NCBI GenBank assembly: GCA_021841985.1
Contig: JAKCCP010000396.1
Span: 1-63,676 of the forward strand
Reading direction: 5' to 3'
DNA: 63,676 bases
DNA from: Pseudomonadota bacterium
GTDB lineage: Bacteria > Pseudomonadota > Alphaproteobacteria > Acetobacterales > Acetobacteraceae
The notes below the pieces were generated by a model. That model saw nothing but the letters and a program-made list of their open reading frames with translations. It searched no databases and was not told where the DNA came from. The first letter of the stretch is position 1; each line of letters begins with the position of its first letter. Positions 14,519 through 22,641 of this stretch are shown here, piece after piece. Made by a program: the position numbers and the translations under genes.

Positions 14519-17500
14519 TGGCGAAAGAACCGAAGACCCGGCGCGTCGAGACGCTGACCCATGACGAAGCGCGGCGGAAGAACATCCCGACCGCCGAGTT
14601 GCAGACCTTTCTGGATGCGGAGGCGGACGCGAAGCAGTTTGGCCCCGTTTCCTACGCGCGGGCGCGGCCTTTGGCGGAAGGGGAGACAAGGGCGCGCGAT
14701 GAGGACCGCGACCCGCAGCTGATCTGGAACGGCGTGCGCATCCGCCTGACGCAGGAGCAGGTGCGCCAGTTGGCCGAGAGCGGCGAGGTCGCGATCGGCG
14801 ATGCGCAACTGGTTTGGCGCGGGAAAGACACGCAGGATTGGTCCGATCTGATCGTCCAGGCGCCGCCGCTCTATATCCAGGAAAAAATCCACCCCAAAGC
14901 GATCATCGACGATCTCCAACGCCACTCCTCCCCCCGAAGTGGGGGAGGTGCCGGCGCAGCCGGCGGAGGGGGGGAGTGGCAACCCGACCTCTTCGCCGAT
15001 TTCAACGGCGTGGCGCCGGATGCGCGGACCGAGTTCTATCAGCACGACGCGCACTGGTCGAACCGTATGATCCTGGGTGATTCCTTGCAGGTAATGGCGA
15101 GCCTCGCCGAGCGCGAGTCCTTACGCGGCAAGGTGCAATGCATCTATTTCGACCCGCCCTACGGCATCAAGTTCAACAGCAACTGGCAGGTCAGCACACA
15201 GAGCCGGGACGTGAAGGACGGCAAGCGGGAGGATATCTCGCGCGAGCCGGAGCAGGTGAAGGCGTTCCGCGATACCTGGAAGGACGGCATTCACTCCTAC
15301 CTGACCTATTTGCGGGACCGGCTGACGGTGGCGCGAGAGTTGCTGACCGAGAGCGGGTCGATCTTCGTGCAGATCGGGGATGAGAATGTTCATCGCGTGC
15401 GGGCGGTGATGGATGAGGTTTTTGGCGTCGAGAATCAGGTGTCGCTGATCACCCTTACGAAGACAACGTCAGCAACAAATGACTTCATATCTGGCGTTGC
15501 TGACTATGTTCTCTGGTACGCGAAACGAAGAGAAGCAGCCAAATATCGAGAACAATACAAGATTAAGGCGGTCGGAGGCGACGGCGCTGCCCACTACAAT
15601 GGCGTTTGGAGCAGTGACGGCTCACGCCGCAGAGCCACAGCCGACGAGAAAGCGGGCCGCACGGAACTGCCTAACGGTTCGGTCTTTTTCACCGCTGACC
15701 AGCTCCAATCGGCGAGTATGGGACGCGAGAAGGGCGAGGGTGCTGCGTCTTGGTTTCAGGTTAACGTTGATGGGCAAAGCTTCACGCCGACTATGCAGAG
15801 CCGCTGGAAAACCAGCGAAGTTGGAATGGAGCGTCTTCGGAAGGCCGATCGCCTGATACCGCAAATGACCGCGCTTCGATATATGCGCCGTATCGACGAC
15901 TTCGCTGCCTATGCCATCAACAACGTCTGGACCGACTTTGGTGGAGCATCTGACAAGACCTATGTAGTTGAGACCAATCCGCGAATTGTCGAGCGCTGCA
16001 TCCTCATGGCCACCGACCCCGGCGACCTCGTGCTCGATCCAACCTGCGGCTCCGGCACCACCGCCTACGTCGCCGAACAATGGGGCCGCCGCTGGATCAC
16101 CCTCGACACCAGCCGCGTCGCCCTCGCGCTCGCCCGCACGCGGCTGATGAGCGCGCGCTACCCCTACTACCTGCTGGCGGACAGCCGCGAGGGCCGCGCC
16201 AAGGAGCAGGAAATCACCGGCCGGCCGGCGCCCGAAGGCCCAACGCACGGCGATATCCGCCAGGGCTTCGTCTATGAACGCGTGCCGCATGTCACGCTGA
16301 AATCCATCGCCAACAACGCCGAGATCGACGTGATCTGGGAGCGCTGGCAGCAAACCCTCGAACCCCTGCGCGAGAAACTCAACAACTCCCTCCCCCGAAG
16401 TGGGGAGGGACAGGCCGGCGCAGCCGGCCAGGGTGGGGGGCGGGGCCGCATACCCCCACCCGGCGCTGCGCGCCACCCTCCCCACAAGGGGGAGGGAAAA
16501 GGATACGAAGAATGGGAGATTCCGCGCGAGGCTGATCCGTCCTGGCCCGAGGAAGCGCGCGCCGCGCACGCCGCTTGGTGGGAAGCCCGCATCGCCCGCC
16601 AGCGCGAAATCGACGCCTCCATCGCCCGCGCCGCCGATGTCGAACTCCTCTACGACCGGCCCTATGAGGACAAATCCCGCGTGCGCGTCGCCGGGCCGTT
16701 CACGGTGGAAAGCCTCTCGCCGCACCGGGTGATCCCCGCCGACCAGCAAGACAACGAAGAAGAACTCGCCCCCGCCGCCGCCAAGCGCCGCCGCGCGCTG
16801 GAAGCCGCCCCGCCCACCGACTTCGCCGCCATGGTGCTAGAAAACCTCCGCACCGCCGGTGTGCAGGGCCGCGACAAGGCGGACCGCGTGCGCTTCACCG
16901 CCCTGCAGCCCTGGCCGGGCCGCTGGATCGGCGGCGAGGGCACCTATCTGGAAGGGCCGGACGGCAAGCAGGCGGAACGCCGCGCCGCCATCTTCATCGG
17001 CCCGGAATTCGGCACCCTCGCGCGCCCCGACCTCGTCGCCGCCGCGCGCGAGGCCGCGGATGCGCGCTTCGATCTCCTGGTCGCCTGCGCCTTCGCCTAC
17101 GACGCCCATGCCAGCGAGCTCACACGCCTCGGCCCGCTCAACATCCTGCAGGCCAAGATGAACCCCGACCTGCACATGGCCGACGACCTCAAGAACACCG
17201 GCAAGGGCAATTTGTTCGTGGTGTTCGGCGAGCCGGACATCGACATCGAGCGGCTGGACGGCGATCAGCTGCGCGTCCGGGTGAAGGGCATCGACGTGTT
17301 CGACCCCAACACCGGCGAAATCCGCGCCGACGACGTGAAGGGCATCGCCGCCTGGTTCATCGACACCGATTACGACGAGGAAAGCTTCTTCGTCCGCCAC
17401 GCCTACTTCCTCGGCGCGAACGATCCCTATAAGGCGCTGAAGACGTCACTCAAGGCGGAGATCGACGAAGCAGCCTGGGCGAGCCTCTATCGCGACATCA

Positions 17501-17592
17501 GCCGCCCATTCCCCCGCCCGGAGTCCGGGCGGATCGCGGTGAAGGTGATCAATCACTTCGGGGATGAGGTGATGAAGGTGTATGGCGTGTAG
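14518..17592 (+). CDS. Type III-like DNA adenine methyltransferase, Mod subunit
   Basis: Predicted N6-adenine methyltransferase that protects host DNA and gives target specificity to the restriction subunit. The catalytic motif DPPY is at residues 212-215 (CIYFDPPYGIKF) and the SAM-binding motif I, LDPTCGSGTTAYVAEQ, is near residue 507. This DPPY-before-motif I order is the beta class used by type III Mod proteins. The recognition domain (about 15440-15990) has lower GC than both flanks. Two palindromic repeats are inserted in frame (residues about 135-154 and 623-660), adding runs such as PRSGGGAGAAGGGG. ATG at 14518 has AAGGA 8 nt upstream; the GTG at 14515 is less likely. The stop is 3 nt before the UvrD gene. 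Confidence 0.9.
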   Translation: MAKEPKTRRVETLTHDEARRKNIPTAELQTFLDAEADAKQFGPVSYARARPLAEGETRARDEDRDPQLIWNGVRIRLTQEQVRQLAESGEVAIGDAQLVWRGKDTQDWSDLIVQAPPLYIQEKIHPKAIIDDLQRHSSPRSGGGAGAAGGGGEWQPDLFADFNGVAPDARTEFYQHDAHWSNRMILGDSLQVMASLAERESLRGKVQCIYFDPPYGIKFNSNWQVSTQSRDVKDGKREDISREPEQVKAFRDTWKDGIHSYLTYLRDRLTVARELLTESGSIFVQIGDENVHRVRAVMDEVFGVENQVSLITLTKTTSATNDFISGVADYVLWYAKRREAAKYREQYKIKAVGGDGAAHYNGVWSSDGSRRRATADEKAGRTELPNGSVFFTADQLQSASMGREKGEGAASWFQVNVDGQSFTPTMQSRWKTSEVGMERLRKADRLIPQMTALRYMRRIDDFAAYAINNVWTDFGGASDKTYVVETNPRIVERCILMATDPGDLVLDPTCGSGTTAYVAEQWGRRWITLDTSRVALALARTRLMSARYPYYLLADSREGRAKEQEITGRPAPEGPTHGDIRQGFVYERVPHVTLKSIANNAEIDVIWERWQQTLEPLREKLNNSLPRSGEGQAGAAGQGGGRGRIPPPGAARHPPHKGEGKGYEEWEIPREADPSWPEEARAAHAAWWEARIARQREIDASIARAADVELLYDRPYEDKSRVRVAGPFTVESLSPHRVIPADQQDNEEELAPAAAKRRRALEAAPPTDFAAMVLENLRTAGVQGRDKADRVRFTALQPWPGRWIGGEGTYLEGPDGKQAERRAAIFIGPEFGTLARPDLVAAAREAADARFDLLVACAFAYDAHASELTRLGPLNILQAKMNPDLHMADDLKNTGKGNLFVVFGEPDIDIERLDGDQLRVRVKGIDVFDPNTGEIRADDVKGIAAWFIDTDYDEESFFVRHAYFLGANDPYKALKTSLKAEIDEAAWASLYRDISRPFPRPESGRIAVKVINHFGDEVMKVYGV
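14922..14979 (+). repeat. GC-rich palindromic repeat, copy 3, in frame inside mod
   Basis: Nested inverted repeat: outer arms CCACTCC/GGAGTGG, inner stems CTCCCCC/GGGGGAG and GCCGGC/GCCGGC. It encodes a low-complexity Ser/Gly/Ala stretch between the N-terminal segment and the catalytic domain of Mod. Confidence 0.88.
16386..16440 (+). repeat. GC-rich palindromic repeat, type B-like copy 4, in frame inside mod
   Basis: Resembles the copy at 14011-14064 in the same orientation (CTCCCTCCCC, GGGGAGGGACAGG, GCCGGC hairpin, CCAGGGTGGGG). It encodes NSLPRSGEGQAGAAGQGGG in the C-terminal half of Mod. Confidence 0.88.
16453..16497 (+). repeat. GC-rich palindromic repeat, type A copy 2, in frame inside mod
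   Basis: 44/45 identical to 14408-14452. Lies head to head with the type B-like copy just before it, so the pair forms a compound insertion of about 112 nt that keeps the Mod frame open (PPPGAARHPPHKGEGKG). Confidence 0.92.
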
Positions 17593-17595
17593 CTG

Positions 17596-19686
17596 GTGGA
17601 CTTCCGTATCGCCGACAGCTTCACCGACGCCCTGGCCCGCCTGCCGGCGCAGGACCAGAAGGCGGTGAAGACCTCGGCGTTCGATCTCCAGCTCGATCCC
17701 TCCGCGCCGGGCTTGCAGTTCCACCGGATCGAGAAATCCAAGGATCCGCATTTCTGGTCCATCCGCGTCAGCCGCGATCTGCGCATCATCGTCCACAAGA
17801 CGGCCGACAGCCTGCTGCTCGCCTATGTCGATCATCACGACAAGGCCTATGCTTGGGCCGAGCGGCGGCGGATCGAGGCGCATCCCCGCACCGGCGCCGT
17901 GCAGATTGTGGAGGTGCGCGAGCGGGTCGAGCAAGCAGCGCCGGACCTGTTCACCCCGCCGCCGCAACCCGCGGCCCCCGCGCCGCCGCCGGAACCGCCC
18001 TTGTTCGCCCAGCTCGCCGCGGACGACCTGCTCGCGGTCGGCGTGCCCGAGGACTGGCTGGCGGCGGTGCAGGCCGCGACCGAAAGCCGCTTCTTCGACC
18101 TCGCGCCGCATTTGCCGGCCGAGGCCGCGGAGGCGCTGCTGGAATACGCCGCCACCGGCCGCCTGCCGAAACCGGAGCCAGTTCCCGCGACGATCGACCC
18201 GTTCGCCCACCCGGACGCCCAGCGCCGCTTCCGCACCGTAGAAAATCTGGCCGAGCTGCAAGCCGCGTTGGACGCACCCTGGGAGAAATGGGCGGTTTTT
18301 CTCCACCCCTCCCAGCGCGGCGTGGTGGAGCGCGCCTTCAACGGCCCGGCGCGCGTGGCTGGATCGGCCGGCACCGGCAAGACCGTGGTCGCCCTGCATC
18401 GCGCCGCCCGCCTCGCCCGCGCGGATGCCGGCGCCAAGGTGTTGCTGACCACCTTCTCCCAGCCGCTGGCCGACGCGCTGTCGCGCAAGCTCGCGGTGCT
18501 GACCGCGGGGGAAGCGGAGGTGCGGGCGCGGATCACGGTCGCGTCCTGGGAGCGGCTGGCCGATGAGCTTTATCAGCTTGCCTTCGCCCGCCGGCCGCGC
18601 GTCGCGCCAAGCGATCAGGTGCGCGCGGCGCTGGTCGCCGCCGCTCAGGCGCAGGGGGTCGGCACGTTTTCCGACCGGTTCCTGCTCGGCGAATTTACCC
18701 AGGTCGTCGATGCCTGGCAGGTGGAAAGCTTTGAGGCCTATACCGGCACGCCGCGGAGTGGCCGCAAGAGCCGGCTCGGCGCCCGCCAGCGGGAACGGCT
18801 GTGGCCGGTCTTCGTCGCCGCGCGGGCGACGCTGGACGAGCAGGGGCTGATGACCTGGCCGCAAGTGTTTGGTGCTGTGGCCGCGGGCTACGGCGAGCGC
18901 GCCGCCAAGCCTTTCACGCATATCGTCGTCGATGAGGCGCAGGACCTTGGCGTGGCGGAACTGCGTATGCTCTGCGCGCTGGCGCCGGGTGGGGCCGACG
19001 CACTGTTCTTTGCCGGCGATCTCGGCCAACGCATCTTCCAGCCGCCGTTCTCCTGGAAGGCGCTCGGGGTCGATGTGCGCGGACGATCGACAACGCTGAA
19101 GGTGAACTACCGGACCTCCCACCAGATCCGCGAGGCGGCGGACCGGCTGCTGCCCGGCGTGATCCGCGACATGGACGGGCGCGAGGAGGCGCGGCGTGGC
19201 ACCATCTCCGTCTTCGATGGCCCAGCGCCGGAGATCGTGCGCGCCGCTGACCAGCACGCGGAGACGGCGGCAGCCATCGCGTTCATCGCCGCCGCGCGCG
19301 CCGGCGGGATCGATGCCGAGGAAATCGGCGCCTTCGTTCGCTCGCGCGCCCAGCTCGATCGGGCGCGGCGGGCGGTGGAAGGGGCCGGGCTGGTTCCGGT
19401 CGAGAGCAACGACGCCGGGGCCGGCAAGGAAGGCCATGTGCTGATCGGCCCCTTCCCTCTGGCGAAGGGGCTGGAATTCAAGGCGGTCCTGGTTCTCGCC
19501 TGTGACGATCAGGTGCTGCCGCTGCAGCAGCGGATCGCTGACGCAACGGATGAAGCCGATCTCGACGAGATCTACGAGACTGAACGCCAACTGTTCTACG
19601 TCGCCTGCACACGCGCGCGGGACCGGTTGCTTGTAACCGGAGTGCAGCCGGTTTCGGAGTTTCTGGACGACTTGGAGAGTGGCTGA
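17596..19686 (+). CDS. RelE/ParE-like domain fused to a UvrD-type superfamily 1 helicase
   Basis: Residues 1-90 have the RelE/ParE toxin fold pattern (DFRIADSFTDALARLP, HFWSIRVSRDLRIIV, AYVDHHDKAYAWAERR). A proline-rich linker (about 118-135) follows, then a helical segment, then an SF1A helicase: Walker A GSAGTGKT (near residue 257), LLTTFSQPLADALSRKL, VDEAQDLG with DEAQD near residue 446, GDLGQRIFQPPFSW, LKVNYRTSHQIREAADRLL, and RQLFYVACTRARDRLLVTG. Length 696 aa. The GTG start is 3 nt after the mod stop, so it belongs to the same transcription unit. It probably unwinds or translocates on DNA for the restriction system; the RelE-like part could bind nucleic acid rather than act as a toxin. 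Confidence 0.87.
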   Translation: MDFRIADSFTDALARLPAQDQKAVKTSAFDLQLDPSAPGLQFHRIEKSKDPHFWSIRVSRDLRIIVHKTADSLLLAYVDHHDKAYAWAERRRIEAHPRTGAVQIVEVRERVEQAAPDLFTPPPQPAAPAPPPEPPLFAQLAADDLLAVGVPEDWLAAVQAATESRFFDLAPHLPAEAAEALLEYAATGRLPKPEPVPATIDPFAHPDAQRRFRTVENLAELQAALDAPWEKWAVFLHPSQRGVVERAFNGPARVAGSAGTGKTVVALHRAARLARADAGAKVLLTTFSQPLADALSRKLAVLTAGEAEVRARITVASWERLADELYQLAFARRPRVAPSDQVRAALVAAAQAQGVGTFSDRFLLGEFTQVVDAWQVESFEAYTGTPRSGRKSRLGARQRERLWPVFVAARATLDEQGLMTWPQVFGAVAAGYGERAAKPFTHIVVDEAQDLGVAELRMLCALAPGGADALFFAGDLGQRIFQPPFSWKALGVDVRGRSTTLKVNYRTSHQIREAADRLLPGVIRDMDGREEARRGTISVFDGPAPEIVRAADQHAETAAAIAFIAAARAGGIDAEEIGAFVRSRAQLDRARRAVEGAGLVPVESNDAGAGKEGHVLIGPFPLAKGLEFKAVLVLACDDQVLPLQQRIADATDEADLDEIYETERQLFYVACTRARDRLLVTGVQPVSEFLDDLESG

Positions 19687-20254
19687 GCGGCAGCAGCAGC
19701 GGAACCATATCGGAGGACGGGCCAATGAGACAAAATCTACGGGCAGATTCGCAACGATCCAAGGGGATCGCGCCGAGATTCGGGTGTCTTCCGACGCCAC
19801 GTGTGCCGGTCACCCAGAGATGAACGCGCCTTCGGTTCCACGGCAGAGCCCATTCCAGACTGCGAGCCTCGCGGCGCAAGGATGGATCGCAAAACACCTG
19901 CCGGCGGCGCACCGGCCGAACCAGCCCCGGGCAACAGGGGCGCTGGGACGATTCCGTTTGAACTCTGAGCGTCGCGCCGAACTTGCGACGCTACTCGCGA
20001 CCCACTTGGCGCATCTGCCGGATCCTCCGCGGAGCCTTGCCGGACAGTTCTGCCTTTTGGCTGTTCAGGCACTGCGCGTGCGCGCTGCCGGCCAACCTTG
20101 GAAGTGGGGCACCATCGAGCAAAGGGCTGCCTGCCCACCTTCGTCCGATACATCAGGAAAAAATGAAAGGCCCGGTGCCGCCTACGCCGCCGCAACCACG
20201 CGTGTCGGCGTGACGCTGTTTGGGGCTCCTTTGAACGTGGCAGATGTCCAATGA
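19679..20254 (+). CDS. Hypothetical protein between the UvrD fusion and the PLD nuclease
   Basis: I do not recognise this 191-aa ORF. It overlaps the UvrD gene by 8 nt and the PLD gene by 4 nt (ATGA), the spacing expected of a translated operon member. Part of the sequence (ERRAELATLLATHLAHLPDPPRSLAGQFCLLAVQALRVRAAG) looks like amphipathic helices; the ends are Pro/Ala rich and look disordered. An internal ATG at 19820 is a possible start and would leave 144 aa. Its GC is lower than in the upstream operon genes, like the PLD gene. It could be a small partner of the PLD protein or a decayed gene. Confidence 0.45.
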   Translation: MAERQQQRNHIGGRANETKSTGRFATIQGDRAEIRVSSDATCAGHPEMNAPSVPRQSPFQTASLAAQGWIAKHLPAAHRPNQPRATGALGRFRLNSERRAELATLLATHLAHLPDPPRSLAGQFCLLAVQALRVRAAGQPWKWGTIEQRAACPPSSDTSGKNERPGAAYAAATTRVGVTLFGAPLNVADVQ

Positions 20255-21570
20255 CAGTTACAGCGCAGGTTCTCTTCGACAAACCGCAACAAGAAATAGC
20301 GTCTCTGCTCTGCGATCGCTTGTCCCGCTGTAGCCAGGCGCGGCTTGTTGCCGGCTTTATGACGGTTGAGGGGCTGGCGGCTATTGAGCAACCGCTCCGA
20401 GACAATCCCGGCAAGCTGGCACAGCTGGTGGTTGGAGCAGCCACTTGGCGCGCGTTTGAAGCTCTGGATCAGCTCCGAACGGGAGGCGTTGCGCCCAGCG
20501 CGCTGCACGTCCATCTCGGGCATACCCGGGCAACTGGGCCTGGCGCGACTCATCGTTTCTATCGTTATCACCCTATGCCTCACAGCAAGGTCTACCTGAT
20601 GGAAATGCCGGACGGGACAAGTGCCGCTTTCATCGGCTCCCACAACCTAACCGGTTTCGCATTGCTCGGCTTGAATGGCGAAGCAGGGGTATTGCTCGAA
20701 GGACCCTCGCATGAAGCGCAGTTCGTCGCCATACGACAGCACATCGCCGATGCCGTAGCCCAGGCGATCCCCTATGACCCGACAATGAAGGATGCTTACG
20801 CTTGGTGGACGACCCAGTTCATGGAAGGGATGCGGGACAAAACTCGCGACACCCCCGAGCCTGATGAAGCCGAAAACAAGCGCACCGTGGTCGTTCTTGC
20901 CGCCCGAGCGTCATCGCCGCTGCCAAAGGAAGGCGATATCGTCTACTTCGAGTTGCCGAGCGCCCTGCGCGGGAGCATTCGAACGCTCGACACGGAGGTT
21001 CACATCTACCTCTTCAGCACCCTGCCTTCATCGCCGCGCGCCGCGCTCGCTGATCTTGGTAACGCGACAAAATCGCTTTGGTGCACAACGCAAGGTCTCG
21101 AATCCGACGGCGGAGGCGCTGAACTTAACGCTGACTGGTTCATCGACGATAGGCGCCAGCCAGAGCTGAAGCCGACGAACCGGCCCTTCCGACCGCAGCC
21201 CTCGCCGGAGATCGAACAGGTGCGAGTGCAGGTGCACAAAGCCGTCTTTGGGAGATTCGAGTATCTCTTCGACTACGGAAAGCGAAGCTGGGTTCCTGAG
21301 TTTGACCAAGACCAGGTTCTGTCACTGCCTGAGGAAACACGTGGCATCCTCACACCACTCAACCTTATTCCGCGAGAGGATCAGCCCTGGCAGCGGGTTC
21401 GAGGGCTGGTTCCCGAAGAGGCCGGAAACAGCGGTAACAGCGAGGGCTACAAGCAGGCTCTGGCGGAGACATCTCCGGAGTCCGGTGCCTATGTCTTGTT
21501 CTCGCTGAGACGCCGAAGCGATCGATCACGGCATGGCGACCAGCACAAAAGACGGAGGAAGCCACGGTAA
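20251..21570 (+). CDS. Phospholipase D-superfamily nuclease-like protein
   Basis: The HKD-type active site is at H111-x-K113 (HSKVYLMEMPDG) followed by GSHNLTGFALLG (residues 129-140), the form seen in bacterial PLD nucleases such as restriction-linked ones. Only one HKD copy is present, so it should work as a dimer. The preceding part (QARLVAGFMTVEGLAAIEQPL, KLAQLVVGAATW) gives the usual alternating beta-alpha core. The remaining about 250 residues are not recognised. It shares an ATGA overlap with the preceding ORF and ends the operon that begins with the restriction helicase. Likely DNA end-processing or cleavage in the same defence system; function is inferred from family and context. Confidence 0.78.
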   Translation: MTVTAQVLFDKPQQEIASLLCDRLSRCSQARLVAGFMTVEGLAAIEQPLRDNPGKLAQLVVGAATWRAFEALDQLRTGGVAPSALHVHLGHTRATGPGATHRFYRYHPMPHSKVYLMEMPDGTSAAFIGSHNLTGFALLGLNGEAGVLLEGPSHEAQFVAIRQHIADAVAQAIPYDPTMKDAYAWWTTQFMEGMRDKTRDTPEPDEAENKRTVVVLAARASSPLPKEGDIVYFELPSALRGSIRTLDTEVHIYLFSTLPSSPRAALADLGNATKSLWCTTQGLESDGGGAELNADWFIDDRRQPELKPTNRPFRPQPSPEIEQVRVQVHKAVFGRFEYLFDYGKRSWVPEFDQDQVLSLPEETRGILTPLNLIPREDQPWQRVRGLVPEEAGNSGNSEGYKQALAETSPESGAYVLFSLRRRSDRSRHGDQHKRRRKPR

Positions 21571-21829
21571 CGGGTCATAAGGGAAGGAGATGCCTAGGCC
21601 ACGCGAGTGTCTCTGGCACTCAAACGCATGATGCTCGATCACTGATGCACCAGACCTGGGATGAGATAGTGTGTGGCCAGATTCACCCAGTCGTCGTGCC
21701 GCGGCGGCTCGTGCGAGATTGGGCTGGACTTGCCGCCGGAACGGAGCGTCATGGCTGGCCATGCCCGGCGAGCCGGGCTCGCGTCGGTGACGGGGCATGG
21801 GGCCTCGTCGCAACCGACGGAGGCCGATC
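21571..21829. other. Intergenic gap between the defence operon and the recombinase cassette
   Basis: 259 nt with no supported gene. The end carries GGAGG 6 nt before the DUF3489 start. No inverted repeat or terminator stands out. Confidence 0.4.
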
Positions 21830-22207
21830 ATGGCGAAATCTTCTTCATCCAATACCCCCAAGCACCGCGCCCACAAGGCGTCCGCGAGCGAGCGCGGCGC
21901 GCGCCGGACGACAGAAACGGCCCCGGCCAATGATCGCCGGGTGGCCGAGCCGAAGGCGCTCCCGGCGCCGCAGTCTGCATCACAGACATCGCCGACCAAA
22001 CTGGCCATCCTGCTTGAGTTGCTGCGCCGTCCCGGCGGCGCCACGGTGGCGGAGATGATGCGAGCGACCGGCTGGCAGGCCCATTCGGTGCGCGGTGCGA
22101 TGGCGGGCGCGCTCAAGCGGCGCGGCATTCCCATCGACAGCGCCAAGGCCGACGGTGTCCGCCGCTACAACGCCTCCGCAGCGGCCATCATCCCGGAGAC
22201 CGCGTGA
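21830..22207 (+). CDS. DUF3489 domain protein
   Basis: The C-terminal half has the DUF3489 signature: TKLAILLELLRRPGGATVAEMMRATGWQ and AHSVRGAMAGALKRRG, which looks like a winged-helix DNA-binding fold. The N-terminal about 60 residues are basic and disordered. Start at 21830 is preceded by GGAGG. Proteins of this family are commonly encoded just before a DUF2924 gene and a serine recombinase, as here. A regulatory or DNA-binding role in the mobile cassette is likely but unproven. The stop shares one base with the next ATG. Confidence 0.85.
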   Translation: MAKSSSSNTPKHRAHKASASERGARRTTETAPANDRRVAEPKALPAPQSASQTSPTKLAILLELLRRPGGATVAEMMRATGWQAHSVRGAMAGALKRRGIPIDSAKADGVRRYNASAAAIIPETA

Positions 22208-22638
22208 TGACCGGTCTCCCGGAGATCCTGGCCGAGCTGCCCAACCTTACGCTCGAGCAGCTCCGAACCCGATGGCGGCGGCACTTCGGCGCCCCGCCGG
22301 CCCTCTGCAGCCGCGACCTGTTCCGCCGCGCCCTCGCCGAGCGGCTGCAGATGGAGGCGTTCGGCGGCGATCCCGCCTACGACCAGCGCCTCCGCGCGGA
22401 ACTCGCCCGGCTGCGCCCTGGCCGCAAGCCGGTGGTCGACCGGCCGCGCTATCGCGCCGGTGCGATGCTGGAGAAAGTGTGGCAGGGAAGGCGCCATCAC
22501 GTCGAAGTAATGACCAACGGCTATCGCTGGGAGGGCAAAACGTTTCCCAGCCTTTCGGCGGTGGCGCGCGCGATCACCGGGGCACGCTGGAATGGCCCGC
22601 GCTTCTTCGGCCTGCGCGCCAACGACAAGGCGGAGTGA
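22207..22638 (+). CDS. DUF2924 domain protein
   Basis: 143 aa with the DUF2924 pattern: LTLEQLRTRWRRHFGAPPA, SRDLFRRALAERLQMEAFGG, then a small beta domain HHVEVMTNGYRWEGKTFPSLSAVARAITGARWNGPRFFGL that looks like a DNA-contacting module. It sits between DUF3489 and the recombinase with one-base overlap upstream and a 3-nt gap downstream, so the three genes form one cassette. The exact role is unknown; an accessory factor for the recombinase is an inference from repeated co-occurrence. Confidence 0.87.
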   Translation: MTGLPEILAELPNLTLEQLRTRWRRHFGAPPALCSRDLFRRALAERLQMEAFGGDPAYDQRLRAELARLRPGRKPVVDRPRYRAGAMLEKVWQGRRHHVEVMTNGYRWEGKTFPSLSAVARAITGARWNGPRFFGLRANDKAE

Positions 22639-22641
22639 TCC

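Noticed and set aside
17446..19800. 784-aa minus-strand ORF over the UvrD fusion
   Set aside because: Antisense shadow of a clear helicase gene; no recognisable motifs.
21526..22146. 206-aa minus-strand ORF opposite the DUF3489 gene
   Set aside because: Mirror frame of a recognised DUF3489 protein with a good ribosome site; no motifs of its own.
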